Source: Desnuesiella massiliensis (GTDB lineage Bacteria > Bacillota > Clostridia > Clostridiales > Clostridiaceae). From it: 64,000 nucleotides of DNA. Of the stretch, positions 7,182 through 15,858 are shown in pieces. Under the pieces are notes generated by a model. It saw only the letters and a program-made list of their open reading frames with translations, had not been told where the DNA came from and searched no databases. The translations under genes and the position numbers were made by a program. The DNA lies in assembly GCF_001403615.1 (NCBI RefSeq), contig NZ_LN879456.1, forward strand, positions 310,001-374,000. Direction: 5' to 3'. The stretch's first letter is position 1; every line of letters begins with the position of its first letter.

Positions 7182-7649
7182 TTATGAGGAAACAGATTTT
7201 GAAGACATATGCTTTTTTGCTTCTAAGGTCACTACAGAGACTACTAAAGGAATTAAAATAAATGATATTAATACCAGGGCATTGGATATATTAAAACAAG
7301 CTATTAGTGGAAAGCTATAAGCATTAAAAACATAAAAGGGAATCCAATTGATATTTAGGCTTATATCATATAATCCTTTTGAAAAAAACATTAAAGTAGC
7401 AAGCCATATAATGATGTTTACGGAGAACACAGAAATTTGCTTTTGAAGGTTTTTATAGATGCTTGCTTCTGGAGAAGTAAATTTATATATCAAGGAGCAA
7501 TATAAAATTAAGGAAGCTAGAAAAAATATGCTTCCATAAACTTTGCTTTCAAAGTTACCAAAAAGTATACCGAGAAAAAGAAAAGAGTAAAAAGTGATAA
7601 ACCCAACGGAAAGATGTATAATAAATGAGATTAAATTATTTTTTAACAT
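7182..7649 (-). CDS. Small four-helix membrane protein, unknown
   Basis: This 155-aa very hydrophobic protein has about four membrane helices (near 8-30, 38-58, 75-95 and 115-140) and a short basic C-terminus (EAKKHMSSKSVSS). I do not recognise a family. I chose the ATG 6 nt after AGGTGG; a GTG three codons earlier falls inside that ribosome site. It is convergent with sodA and divergent from the thioredoxin-like gene. Confidence 0.6.
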   Translation of the reverse strand: MLKNNLISFIIHLSVGFITFYSFLFLGILFGNFESKVYGSIFFLASLILYCSLIYKFTSPEASIYKNLQKQISVFSVNIIIWLATLMFFSKGLYDISLNINWIPFYVFNAYSFPLIACFNISNALVLISFILIPLVVSVVTLEAKKHMSSKSVSS

Positions 7650-7802
7650 GTATACCACCTATTAAAGTATTTGTTATTAATATATATGTTGATATAAAAT
7701 AGATATGATTGGTATACAGAGATTTTTTAATAAAATTATTTTAAAAATATTAATGGACTTATAGACCTATACATTTAACAACAAAGAAAGGAAGGTATCT
7801 AT

Positions 7803-8126
7803 ATGGATATTAACTTTATTGATAATGAAATTAAAACTAATAGAATAGTGGTACTATATTTTTCTTCAAAAAACTGCGGAGTTTGTAAAGTGATAAGACC
7901 TAAGCTAGTGGAGGTTTTAAAGAAATATCCTAACCTAAAATACATAAATATTGAAGAACATAATGAAAATATATCAATATTAGCTAACTACTCAGTTTTT
8001 ACTTTTCCAGCTTTATTAGTTTTTACAGAAGGTAGTGAGGGATTAAGACAAGCCAGATTCATAGATCTATTTGAGTTTGAGGAATATATAAGTAGACTTT
8101 ACAATATATTATATAAGGAAAAATAA
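7803..8126 (+). CDS. Thioredoxin-like protein (CGVC)
   Basis: This 107-aa cytoplasmic protein has a thioredoxin fold with redox motif C25-G-V-C28 (FSSKNCGVCKVI) and a cis-proline strand (VFTFPALLVF). The motif differs from the CGPC of classical thioredoxin, so it is likely a specialised thiol-disulfide protein. AAGGAAGG precedes the start by 8 nt. It stands alone, and no reductase is beside it. Confidence 0.85.
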   Translation: MDINFIDNEIKTNRIVVLYFSSKNCGVCKVIRPKLVEVLKKYPNLKYINIEEHNENISILANYSVFTFPALLVFTEGSEGLRQARFIDLFEFEEYISRLYNILYKEK

Positions 8127-8251
8127 CCTTCATTACCAGTGCAATTCTTAAAGATTTCATAAATTTTATTTAGAAGCATAGACATTAGACTAGGAGACTT
8201 TTATAATGGATAGGTAGTACTAAGTGGAAAACAGAAAGTGAGTGAATAAGA

Positions 8252-9076
8252 ATGTTATTATTACATGCCATAATTATAGCAATAGTAGAAGGAATTACTG
8301 AGTTTTTGCCAGTTTCTTCAACAGGACATATGATTATTGTTGGGGATATTATTAATTATAAAGCTACAGCAGGGGAAGCCTTTGTTGAAATGTTTGACGT
8401 GGTAATTCAATTGGGAGCCATTTTAGCCATTGTGGTGCTTTATTGGAAAAAGATCATGGATTCTTTGAAACATTTTAGCGAATACGGCTTTAAGCTTTGG
8501 ACATCGATAATAGTAGCCTTTATACCATCGGCAGTTATAGGACTTTTACTTCATAGTACCATAAAGGCTAAGTTGTTTAACTCTTTGACTGTAGCTCTAG
8601 CTCTTGTTTTTGGAGGATTTATGATGATTTATTTTGAAAAGACCTACAGAAAAAGAGCTGTCACTAAAAAAATTGAGGATGTTAATGTGAAACAAGCGAT
8701 AAAAATTGGATTATTCCAATGCTTGGCTTTATGGCCAGGTATGTCAAGATCAGCTTCTACAATAATGGGAGCCTGGATAAGTGGATTATCTAATGCAGCA
8801 GCAGCAGAGTTTTCGTTTTTTTTAGCTCTTCCAACTATGGTAGCTGCTTCAGGGTTAGAGTTAATAAAAACAGATTTCTCAGGTTTTAATAGTTCGCATT
8901 ATATAGCACTGGCAGTAGGTTTTGTGGTAGCTTTTTTAGTAGCTTTAATAGTAGTAGACAAGTTTATCGCCTTCCTAAAAAGAAAGCCTATGAGGATTTT
9001 TGCTATATATAGAATTTTTATAGGAATTATCTTGATTATTTTAATATCTACAAAAGTAATTTCTTATGTACAATAA
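8252..9076 (+). CDS. uppP: Undecaprenyl-diphosphatase (BacA/UppP)
   Basis: This 274-aa integral membrane enzyme recycles undecaprenyl pyrophosphate for cell-wall lipid carrier supply; extra copies give bacitracin resistance. Both family signatures are present: EGITEFLPVSSTGHMI near residues 13-28, and PGMSRSASTIMGAW near 163-176. Seven to eight hydrophobic segments are visible. The ribosome site is weak (GTGAG). A strong terminator follows. Confidence 0.95.
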   Translation: MLLLHAIIIAIVEGITEFLPVSSTGHMIIVGDIINYKATAGEAFVEMFDVVIQLGAILAIVVLYWKKIMDSLKHFSEYGFKLWTSIIVAFIPSAVIGLLLHSTIKAKLFNSLTVALALVFGGFMMIYFEKTYRKRAVTKKIEDVNVKQAIKIGLFQCLALWPGMSRSASTIMGAWISGLSNAAAAEFSFFLALPTMVAASGLELIKTDFSGFNSSHYIALAVGFVVAFLVALIVVDKFIAFLKRKPMRIFAIYRIFIGIILIILISTKVISYVQ

Positions 9077-9086
9077 TTTATTTTCT

Positions 9087-9121
9087 AAAACTCTTTAGAT
9101 TGGTAAATCTAAAGAGTTTTT
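9087..9121 (+). terminator. Terminator after uppP
   Basis: The stem AAAACTCTTTAGATT / AATCTAAAGAGTTTT is followed by T's. The stretch 9122-9370 is AT-rich leader for pfkA with a possible -10 TATAAT near 9335. A ribosome-site-like AAAGGAGGAG at 9229 has no ORF behind it. Confidence 0.85.
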
Positions 9122-9370
9122 GCTTATACTTATATATAATTCTAAAATATTTTTAAATAAATTTATAAATGTTGAAGAAACTATTATTGAAAAATACTTT
9201 TGGATAACAATATATATGCTACACTAAAGGAGGAGATAAGACTAAAAAATATATCATATTTTTAAAAAAATAGTCATATTTAGAAGAATAACAAATTTTC
9301 ACAGACCTTGTTCAATATAGTGAATTTTGAGTGTATAATTAAATAAAATAGAGCTTGGAGGGATTTGGAT

Positions 9371-10468
9371 ATGGCAGAAAAGATAAAAAAAATAGCACTA
9401 TTGACCGGTGGCGGAGATTGCCCAGGTTTAAACGCAGTTATAAGAGCGGTAACAAGAACAGCGATTTTGCAGTATGGATATGAGGTTGTAGGATATAAAT
9501 TTGGTTATAGAGGACTTTATAATAATGAGCTAATTCCATTAACTTTGGATACAGTTTCAGGTATACTTCATAGAGGCGGAACAATACTCTATAGCTCTAA
9601 TAAAGATAATCTATTTGATTATACTGTAGAAGAAAACGGTGTTTCTGTAAAGAAAGACGTTTCAGACGTGGCGGTAGAGAATTTGAAGAAAGAAGGAATA
9701 GATGCTCTAGTAGTTATTGGAGGGGATGGAACCCTTACTAGTGCGAGAGATTTTGGCAGAAAAGGTGTAAATGTTGTCGGTGTTCCTAAAACTATAGATA
9801 ATGATTTGGCAGCTACTGATGTAACTTTCGGCTTTAATACAGCTATAGATGTTGCTACAGAAGCTTTAGATAGATTGCATACTACAGCAGAGTCCCATCA
9901 TAGAATAATGATATGTGAAGTTATGGGAAGAAATGCTGGATGGATAGCTTTAGAAGCTGGTATTGCGGGTTCAGCTGACGTAATCTTACTTCCTGAAATA
10001 CCTTATGACATAAATAAAATAGTGGCAAAAATAAAAGAGAGACAAAAACAAGGTAAGGTATTTAGTATTATAGTAGTAGCAGAAGGAGCTAAATCTCTAG
10101 ATGGTGAAGTGGTTGTAAATAAAGTGGTGGCCGATAGTCCAGATCCTATAAGATTAGGTGGTATTGCAAATAAATTAGCTTATGATTTAGAACAATTGAT
10201 AAAAGATAATGAAATAAGAAGCACTATTTTAGGTCATATTCAAAGAGGTGGAAATACTTCAACTTATGATAGAATATTATCTACCAGATATGGAGTAGCC
10301 GCTGTTGAGTTAATAAATGAAGGTAAATTTGGAAATATGGTATGCTTAAAAGGAAATTCCATATCCTATGAAAGCTTAGAGAATGTTATTGGACATACAA
10401 AAAATGTAGATCCAAATGGTGAAATAGTAACTGTGGCTAGAAAAATTGGAATATCTTTCGGGGATTAA
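9371..10468 (+). CDS. pfkA: 6-phosphofructokinase
   Basis: This 365-aa protein phosphorylates fructose-6-P in glycolysis. Motifs are TGGGDCPGLNAVIRA (nucleotide loop), VVIGGDGTLTSA, PKTIDNDLAATD (catalytic Asp), and CEVMGRNAGWIALEAG. The donor-determining pair is Gly120 (GGDGT) and Lys140 (PKTIDND), equivalent to E. coli 104 and 124. Gly at the first site points to ATP, while Lys at the second is usual in PPi-type and group III enzymes. The start is the ATG 7 nt after TTGGAGGG. It is a single gene with terminators on both sides. Confidence 0.93.
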   Translation: MAEKIKKIALLTGGGDCPGLNAVIRAVTRTAILQYGYEVVGYKFGYRGLYNNELIPLTLDTVSGILHRGGTILYSSNKDNLFDYTVEENGVSVKKDVSDVAVENLKKEGIDALVVIGGDGTLTSARDFGRKGVNVVGVPKTIDNDLAATDVTFGFNTAIDVATEALDRLHTTAESHHRIMICEVMGRNAGWIALEAGIAGSADVILLPEIPYDINKIVAKIKERQKQGKVFSIIVVAEGAKSLDGEVVVNKVVADSPDPIRLGGIANKLAYDLEQLIKDNEIRSTILGHIQRGGNTSTYDRILSTRYGVAAVELINEGKFGNMVCLKGNSISYESLENVIGHTKNVDPNGEIVTVARKIGISFGD

Positions 10469-10473
10469 TATTT

Positions 10474-10507
10474 AGGCACTAATTCTTATAGAATTAGTGC
10501 CTTTAAT
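10474..10507 (+). terminator. Terminator after pfkA
   Basis: A perfect 12-bp stem (AGGCACTAATTC / GAATTAGTGCCT) with loop TTATA is followed by TTTAATT. Confidence 0.85.
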
Positions 10508-10629
10508 TAGGAAATGTTCTGCAAGAAAATATTCATAGTTTTTGAATATTTTTGAAAGCAATGTTTAACAATTGCATATTTTGTGATATTATTATCTTAG
10601 TAATATAAAAGAGAAAGCTGGAGGTAAAA

Positions 10630-11409
10630 ATGAAGGAAATTAAGAGATACTTGGAATCCAGAATAGGACAATATAGTTTTTACTTTGAAGATTTAGATGG
10701 TGGATATATTTATGGTTTTAATGAAAACGTTAAAATGACTTCTGCAGGTTGTATGAAGCTCCCAGTAGCCATGGCGTTATTTAAAGAGATAGAAAATAAT
10801 AAAATAAGTTTAGATACAAAGCTAAGTATTTGCGGAGATGATAAGGTATTTGGAACAGGAATAATTCATGAGTTTTGTGAGAGAGATTATACAGTTTTAG
10901 AGCTAGTAATAGCTATGCTAATTCAGAGTGATAATACAGCTGCAAATAAGATCATTGACGTGCTTGGCATTGAGAGAATTAATGAGATAATTAAAGACAT
11001 GGGATTAAGTAATACTGAGTTAAACAGAAAAACAATGGACGAAAAGAATGTAAGAGATGTAGTAGAAAATTTAACTAGTAGCTTTGATTTATGTAAATGC
11101 TGGAAACACTTATATAAACATACATATTTAAGTGAAGAGCATAGCAATAAATTAATAGATATATTAAGAAGACAACAACTAAAAAATAAAGTAGCTTTCT
11201 ATATACCTGAGAATTTTAAGCAAACTATAGCTAGTAAATCAGGAGATTTAGAAGGGATAGAAAATGATACTTCTATAATTCAAATCCCTAAGGGGAATTT
11301 TGCTTTTACAGTAATGTCAAAAGGTGTTCCTAATAATGTTTACGGAAATGTTACTGTGGCCAAGTGCGGTAAAATGGTTTGGGATATAATAAATAATGAT
11401 TGGAAATAA
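10630..11409 (+). CDS. Beta-lactamase-fold serine hydrolase family protein lacking the usual nucleophile
   Basis: This 259-aa protein has the class A/PF13354-like beta-lactamase layout without a signal peptide, so it is cytoplasmic. The SDN motif (S100-D-N102, IQSDNTAAN) and KSG (K203-S-G205) are clear. At the position of S-x-x-K the sequence is G40-C41-M42-K43, so the expected nucleophilic Ser is Gly. The region around Ambler 166 reads NTELN instead of ExxLN. Either this is a non-catalytic member or Cys41 substitutes. AGCTGGAGG precedes the ATG. Resistance activity should not be assumed. Confidence 0.75.
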   Translation: MKEIKRYLESRIGQYSFYFEDLDGGYIYGFNENVKMTSAGCMKLPVAMALFKEIENNKISLDTKLSICGDDKVFGTGIIHEFCERDYTVLELVIAMLIQSDNTAANKIIDVLGIERINEIIKDMGLSNTELNRKTMDEKNVRDVVENLTSSFDLCKCWKHLYKHTYLSEEHSNKLIDILRRQQLKNKVAFYIPENFKQTIASKSGDLEGIENDTSIIQIPKGNFAFTVMSKGVPNNVYGNVTVAKCGKMVWDIINNDWK

Positions 11410-11415
11410 AAAATA

Positions 11416-11444
11416 TTGACAGCTATTATATTAAATGCTATGCT
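11416..11444 (+). promoter_or_regulatory. pyr operon promoter
   Basis: TTGACA at 11416-11421 and TATGCT at 11439-11444 have a 17-bp spacer. They lie directly upstream of the attenuator leader. Confidence 0.8.
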
Positions 11445-11454
11445 ATATAGCAAG

Positions 11455-11563
11455 AAAGCCTTTAATTTGATCCTGAGAGGTCAATAAGGAATGTATAATG
11501 ATGCTAGATTGTTATTTCATGTTGGTACAATTATGCCTTCCTTAAATAAGGAAGGCATTTTTT
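11455..11563 (+). promoter_or_regulatory. PyrR-type attenuator of the pyr operon
   Basis: The leader carries the PyrR RNA recognition element ATCCTGAGAGGTC at 11470-11482, matching the known ARUCCNGNGAGGYU consensus. It sits in a stem built from CCTT...TTGA and TCAA...AAGG. Downstream is a 10-bp terminator stem (GCCTTCCTTA / TAAGGAAGGC, 11535-11556) with a T run. With UMP or UTP, PyrR should stabilise the anti-antiterminator and stop transcription before pyrB. Confidence 0.85.
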
Positions 11564-11610
11564 ATATGCCCTTTAAATTTAACACTGTGATGTTAAAAAG
11601 GAGTGATTTT

Positions 11611-12534
11611 ATGTTAAAAGGTAGACATTTATTAGATCCTATGGATTTTTCAATCCAAGAGACTTATGAAGTTCTTAAATTAGGAAAAGAAATTTCAAAC
11701 AATCCTGAAAAATTTACTCATCTCTGTGATGGCAAAATTTTAGCCACACTCTTCTATGAACCAAGCACTCGTACCAGATTTAGTTTCGAGGCAGCAATGC
11801 TTAGACTAGGCGGTAGTGTCATAGGCTTTTCTGAGCCGAGCTCTAGCTCTGTAGCCAAAGGTGAAAGCATTGCTGATACCATTAGAACTGTTGCGTGCTA
11901 TGCAGATATTGTGGCTATGAGACATCCTAAAGAAGGCTCTGCAAGAGTAGCCTCTCTATATTCAGAAGTTCCAGTAATTAATGCAGGGGATGGAGGACAC
12001 CAACATCCTACTCAAACCTTAACGGATTTATTGACTATAAATTGCGTAAAAGGAGATTTATCTAATAAAGTAATTGGTGTGTGTGGAGATTTAAAGTTTG
12101 GTAGAACAGTTCATTCATTAATAAAAGCAATGTCAAGGTATGAAAATAATAAATTTATCCTCATCTCGCCTAAAGAATTGAGCGTTCCAGATTATATAAC
12201 AAAAGAAATATTAACAAAGAATAACATAGAGTTTTTAGAAGTTGAAAAGATTGATGATGTTATAGGACAACTGGATATTTTATATATGACAAGAGTTCAA
12301 AGGGAAAGATTTTTTAATGAAGAAGAATATTTAAGGCTTAAGGACAGCTATATATTAGATGCCGCAAAAATGAAGAATGCAAAAGAGGATATGATGATAT
12401 TACACCCCCTACCTAGGGTTAATGAAATAGCATACGAAGTAGATGTAGATCCTAGAGCTTGCTATTTTAAACAAGCTAAATATGGAATGTATGTTAGAAT
12501 GGCTTTGATACTAAAACTCTTGGGGGTGAAATAA
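11611..12534 (+). CDS. pyrB: Aspartate carbamoyltransferase, catalytic chain
   Basis: This 307-aa enzyme joins carbamoyl phosphate and aspartate, the first committed step of UMP synthesis. The carbamoyl-phosphate loop is FYEPSTRTRFSFEAA near residue 47, followed by GDGGHQHPTQTLTDL and HPLPRVNEI. I chose the ATG 7 nt after AAAAAGGAG. The frame is open upstream into the attenuator, but translating that would run through the terminator stem. It is the first gene of a seven-gene pyr operon. The adjacent pyrI indicates an allosteric, E. coli-type holoenzyme. Confidence 0.96.
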   Translation: MLKGRHLLDPMDFSIQETYEVLKLGKEISNNPEKFTHLCDGKILATLFYEPSTRTRFSFEAAMLRLGGSVIGFSEPSSSSVAKGESIADTIRTVACYADIVAMRHPKEGSARVASLYSEVPVINAGDGGHQHPTQTLTDLLTINCVKGDLSNKVIGVCGDLKFGRTVHSLIKAMSRYENNKFILISPKELSVPDYITKEILTKNNIEFLEVEKIDDVIGQLDILYMTRVQRERFFNEEEYLRLKDSYILDAAKMKNAKEDMMILHPLPRVNEIAYEVDVDPRACYFKQAKYGMYVRMALILKLLGVK

Positions 12535-12535
12535 T

Positions 12536-12967
12536 ATGGTTACCATTAATAGCATAAAAAAGGGTATAGTCATAGATCATATTCAAGCGGGATTAGGAAT
12601 TAAGATCTTTAATTATCTCAAATTGGATAAGGCTAATTATACTGTGGCTCTGATAATGAATGCACCTAGTTCAAAGCTAGGTAAAAAAGACATAATAAAA
12701 ATAGAGAATGAACTAGATATAGATTATACGGTACTAGGATTATTAGATCCTTCTATAACTATAAATATTATAGACAGGGAAAATATAGTTGAAAAGCTAA
12801 AGTTAGAGCTGCCTAGTAAGGTAGAAAATATAATAAAATGCAAGAACCCAAGATGTGTAACAACTATAGAATCTAATATTTCACAGGAATTTTATTTAGC
12901 AGATAGAGAGAAAGTTGAATATAGATGCTGCTACTGTGATGAAGTCGCAATGATATCAGAAATATAA
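12536..12967 (+). CDS. pyrI: Aspartate carbamoyltransferase, regulatory chain
   Basis: This 143-aa subunit binds nucleotide effectors. The N-terminal part (IKKGIVIDHIQAGLGIKIF) is the allosteric domain. The C-terminal zinc site is CKNPRC then CCYC, giving the family's Cys4 cluster. It begins one base after the pyrB stop, and its ribosome site GGGGGTG lies inside the end of pyrB, so the two are probably translationally coupled. Confidence 0.95.
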   Translation: MVTINSIKKGIVIDHIQAGLGIKIFNYLKLDKANYTVALIMNAPSSKLGKKDIIKIENELDIDYTVLGLLDPSITINIIDRENIVEKLKLELPSKVENIIKCKNPRCVTTIESNISQEFYLADREKVEYRCCYCDEVAMISEI

Positions 12968-12998
12968 AAAGTAAAATAAGCAGTTTGGAGGTAGCACT

Positions 12999-14198
12999 AT
13001 GGAACTTTTGATAAAAGATGTACAGGTTATTGACCATGCACAGGATTTTATAGGGGATGTTTATATAAAATTTGGTAAAATAATGGAAATGGGTAGAGAA
13101 CTAAATAAAAATTGTGAAGTCATAGAAGGAAGGGGATTAAAGCTTCTTCCAGCTTTTGTGGATCTTCACAGCCACTTTAGAGAACCTGGGTATACCTATA
13201 AAGAGGATATATACACTGGGAGCCTAGCAGCTTTAAAAGGAGGTTTTACAGCAGTTAACTTAATGGCTAACACTAATCCTATATGCAGTAATAACGAAGT
13301 TTTAAAACTTGTAATGGATAAAAGTAAAGAATATGATCTTGTGGATATACATCAATGTGTTTCTATAACAGAGAACTTGCAGGGAAGTGAAATATCACAT
13401 TTAGATAAAATTTCAAAGGATTTTCATGTGAAATTTATATCCGATGATGGTAAAGGTGTTGCAGATACTAAAGTAATGATAGATGCTATGAATAAAGCTA
13501 AGGAAAAAAATATAACAATTATTTCTCATGCTGAAAGTCCAGAGCTTTCAGAGATAGATATGAGATTAGCTGAAAACACTATGACTTGGAGAGATATAAT
13601 GCTTTCAAAGTTTACTGGAGCTAAATTACATCTGGCTCATGTAAGTACCAAAGAAGCTATGAAATATATTATAGATGCAAAGGATGAAGGGACGAATATA
13701 ACCTGTGAAGTTACTCCTCATCATATAGCATTTACTGAAGACTATAGTTATAGGGTAAATCCTCCCTTAAGAAAGGAAGAGGACAGGGATTTCTTAATAA
13801 AGGCTATTAAGCTAGGATATGTAGATGCTATAGCTACGGATCATGCACCACATAGCGAAGAAGATAAAGCCAAGGGTGCCCCAGGAATGATTGGATTAGA
13901 AAGTGCCTTTATGGTATGCTACACTGAATTAGTGAAAAAAGGACATATAGATATCAAAGCTTTATCTAAAATTATGTCCTATAACCCCAGCAGAATAATG
14001 GGATTAAACAAAGGACAAATAAGTATAGGCTATGCTGGAGACTTTGTTTTAGTAGATACAGAAAATAAGTATAAGTTTGATATTGATAATATTAGATCTA
14101 AAAGCCACAATAGTCCATTTATAGGATATGAAGGTTATGGAAAGATTATGGCCACCATAAAAGCAGGTAGAATACTTTACAGAGGAGATGGAGTTTAA
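12999..14198 (+). CDS. pyrC: Dihydroorotase
   Basis: This 399-aa amidohydrolase of the class I (metal-dependent, longer) type cyclises carbamoyl-aspartate. Metal ligands are visible in DLHSHFREPG (HxH), ISHAES, LAHVSTKEA and the catalytic Asp of ATDHAPHS. The start follows TTTGGAGG at good spacing. Its stop codon overlaps the pyrF start (TAATG). Confidence 0.95.
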   Translation: MELLIKDVQVIDHAQDFIGDVYIKFGKIMEMGRELNKNCEVIEGRGLKLLPAFVDLHSHFREPGYTYKEDIYTGSLAALKGGFTAVNLMANTNPICSNNEVLKLVMDKSKEYDLVDIHQCVSITENLQGSEISHLDKISKDFHVKFISDDGKGVADTKVMIDAMNKAKEKNITIISHAESPELSEIDMRLAENTMTWRDIMLSKFTGAKLHLAHVSTKEAMKYIIDAKDEGTNITCEVTPHHIAFTEDYSYRVNPPLRKEEDRDFLIKAIKLGYVDAIATDHAPHSEEDKAKGAPGMIGLESAFMVCYTELVKKGHIDIKALSKIMSYNPSRIMGLNKGQISIGYAGDFVLVDTENKYKFDIDNIRSKSHNSPFIGYEGYGKIMATIKAGRILYRGDGV

Positions 14199-15061
14199 TG
14201 CATGTAATGGATAGATTATATGAAAGCGTATCAAGGAAAGGAATAGTATGCCTAGGGTTAGATACTAGTTTGGATTATATACCACAAGAGTTAAAAAATA
14301 GTTTTCATAATATAGAAGATTTATTATTTGAATTTAATAAAAAAATAATAGATGCTACAGAGGATAAGGTAGCTTGCTTTAAGGTGCAAATAGCATACTA
14401 CGAAGCTTTAGGGCTAAGTGGATTAAAAGCCTACTCAAGGACTCTTAAGTATTTAAAGGAAATAGGGTCAATAACCATAGCGGATATCAAAAGAGGAGAT
14501 ATTGCGGATACTGCAAGAATGTACGCGAGAGCTCATTTCCAAGGGGATTTCGAAGCGGATATTATAACTTTAAGTCCTTATATGGGGTTAGATAGTATAG
14601 AGCCCTATGTAGATTATTTAAAGAATAAGGAAAAGGGCGTGTTTGTTCTAGTAAGAACCTCAAACAAGGGTGCCGAGGATATACAGTATATTGAACATGC
14701 GCAGGGTGAAAAAATATATAATACTGTAGGTAAAAAGATTCAAAAGTTAGGTGAAGGTTTGATAGGCGAAAAAGGCTATAGCTCTATAGGAGCAGTAATA
14801 GGATGTACGCATGTAGAAGAAGCAAAACAAATTAGAGAAGAACTCAATAGCACATTTTTTCTAATACCTGGTTATGGAGCTCAAGGTGGTAAAGCAGAGG
14901 ATGTAGCTTTATATCTAAAGGCAGGTAATGGCGGAGTAGTAAATTCATCAAGAAAAATTCTTTTAGCTTATAAAGAGCGTAACAGTAGGGATTTTGCCCT
15001 CTGTGCCAGAGAAGAAGCTATAAGAATGAATGATGAAATAATGAGCAAGATAACTACTTAA
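14198..15061 (+). CDS. pyrF: Orotidine 5'-phosphate decarboxylase (long type)
   Basis: This 287-aa enzyme decarboxylates OMP to UMP, the last step of the pathway. The catalytic Lys/Asp tetrad sits in IADIKRGDIADTA, with CFKVQIAYYE upstream and VNSSRKIL at the phosphate end. Its length puts it in the longer PyrF subfamily 2. The ATG overlaps the pyrC stop by 1 nt; a second in-frame ATG three codons later (MDRL) is an alternative start. Confidence 0.95.
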   Translation: MHVMDRLYESVSRKGIVCLGLDTSLDYIPQELKNSFHNIEDLLFEFNKKIIDATEDKVACFKVQIAYYEALGLSGLKAYSRTLKYLKEIGSITIADIKRGDIADTARMYARAHFQGDFEADIITLSPYMGLDSIEPYVDYLKNKEKGVFVLVRTSNKGAEDIQYIEHAQGEKIYNTVGKKIQKLGEGLIGEKGYSSIGAVIGCTHVEEAKQIREELNSTFFLIPGYGAQGGKAEDVALYLKAGNGGVVNSSRKILLAYKERNSRDFALCAREEAIRMNDEIMSKITT

Positions 15062-15081
15062 TATACAGATGGAGGCATAAG

Positions 15082-15834
15082 ATGAAACCTGATTACAAAA
15101 AGTTAAGAATATATGAAAATATAGAATTATGCAGCGGAATTTATAAGATGGTATTAGAGAGAGAAGAGGCTATGGATATTAATCCAGGACAGTTTTATAT
15201 GTTGAAAGCAGAGGTTATGGAACCTCTACTAGGAAGACCTATCAGCTTATGCAGCTATGACAAAGACAGATTGGAATTTATATATCAGGTATATGGAAAA
15301 GGTACTGAAATATTTAGTAAATTAAAATCTGGAGATTATATCAATGTACTTGGACCTTTAGGCAACGGCTTTGACCTTCGAGAGGCAGTAGGAAACATTG
15401 CAATAGTGTCAGGGGGGATTGGCATAGCCCCTATGAAGGAACTAGCAAAATCCATAAATAAAGCAGGGCTTCACAGTAATGTAGATTTATATTCAGGATT
15501 TAGAGATGAGATTTATCTTATTGATGACATAAAACCCTATGTAAATAAGGTTTCTATATCTACAGACACTGGAAGCAGAGGACATAAGGGTTTTGTTACA
15601 GATATATTTGATCCTAGTAAGTATGATGTAGTATTTTGCTGTGGACCAGAATTAATGATGAAAAATGTAGTAGAAACGTGTAAAAGTAAAGCTGTAAAAG
15701 TATATGTATCTACAGAAAAGCATATGGCTTGCGGAGTTGGTGCGTGCTTAGTTTGCACCTGCAAGACCAAATTTGGTAATAAAAGAAGCTGTAAGGACGG
15801 TCCTGTGTTCTTAGGAGAACACATTGTATTTTAA
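15082..15834 (+). CDS. pyrK: Dihydroorotate dehydrogenase B, electron-transfer subunit
   Basis: This 250-aa FAD/[2Fe-2S] subunit passes electrons from dihydroorotate oxidation to NAD+. It has an FAD-binding barrel (GRPISLCSY), an NAD domain (VSGGIGIAPMKEL), and the C-terminal cluster cysteines CGVGACLVCTCK...C near residues 215-235. It pairs with the next gene, pyrD, as the PyrDB-PyrK heteromer, the NAD-linked form usual in anaerobic Firmicutes. Confidence 0.95.
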   Translation: MKPDYKKLRIYENIELCSGIYKMVLEREEAMDINPGQFYMLKAEVMEPLLGRPISLCSYDKDRLEFIYQVYGKGTEIFSKLKSGDYINVLGPLGNGFDLREAVGNIAIVSGGIGIAPMKELAKSINKAGLHSNVDLYSGFRDEIYLIDDIKPYVNKVSISTDTGSRGHKGFVTDIFDPSKYDVVFCCGPELMMKNVVETCKSKAVKVYVSTEKHMACGVGACLVCTCKTKFGNKRSCKDGPVFLGEHIVF

Positions 15835-15858
15835 TTAATTTCTTCATAGGAGGAACAT

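Noticed and set aside
9225..9290. AAAGGAGGAG with promoter-like sequence upstream of pfkA, suggesting a small gene
   Set aside because: No start codon follows at usable spacing and the frames close within a few codons; kept as leader DNA.
11491..11610. In-frame N-terminal extension of pyrB through the leader
   Set aside because: It would run through the PyrR attenuator and its terminator. Homology and a good ribosome site both place the start at 11611.
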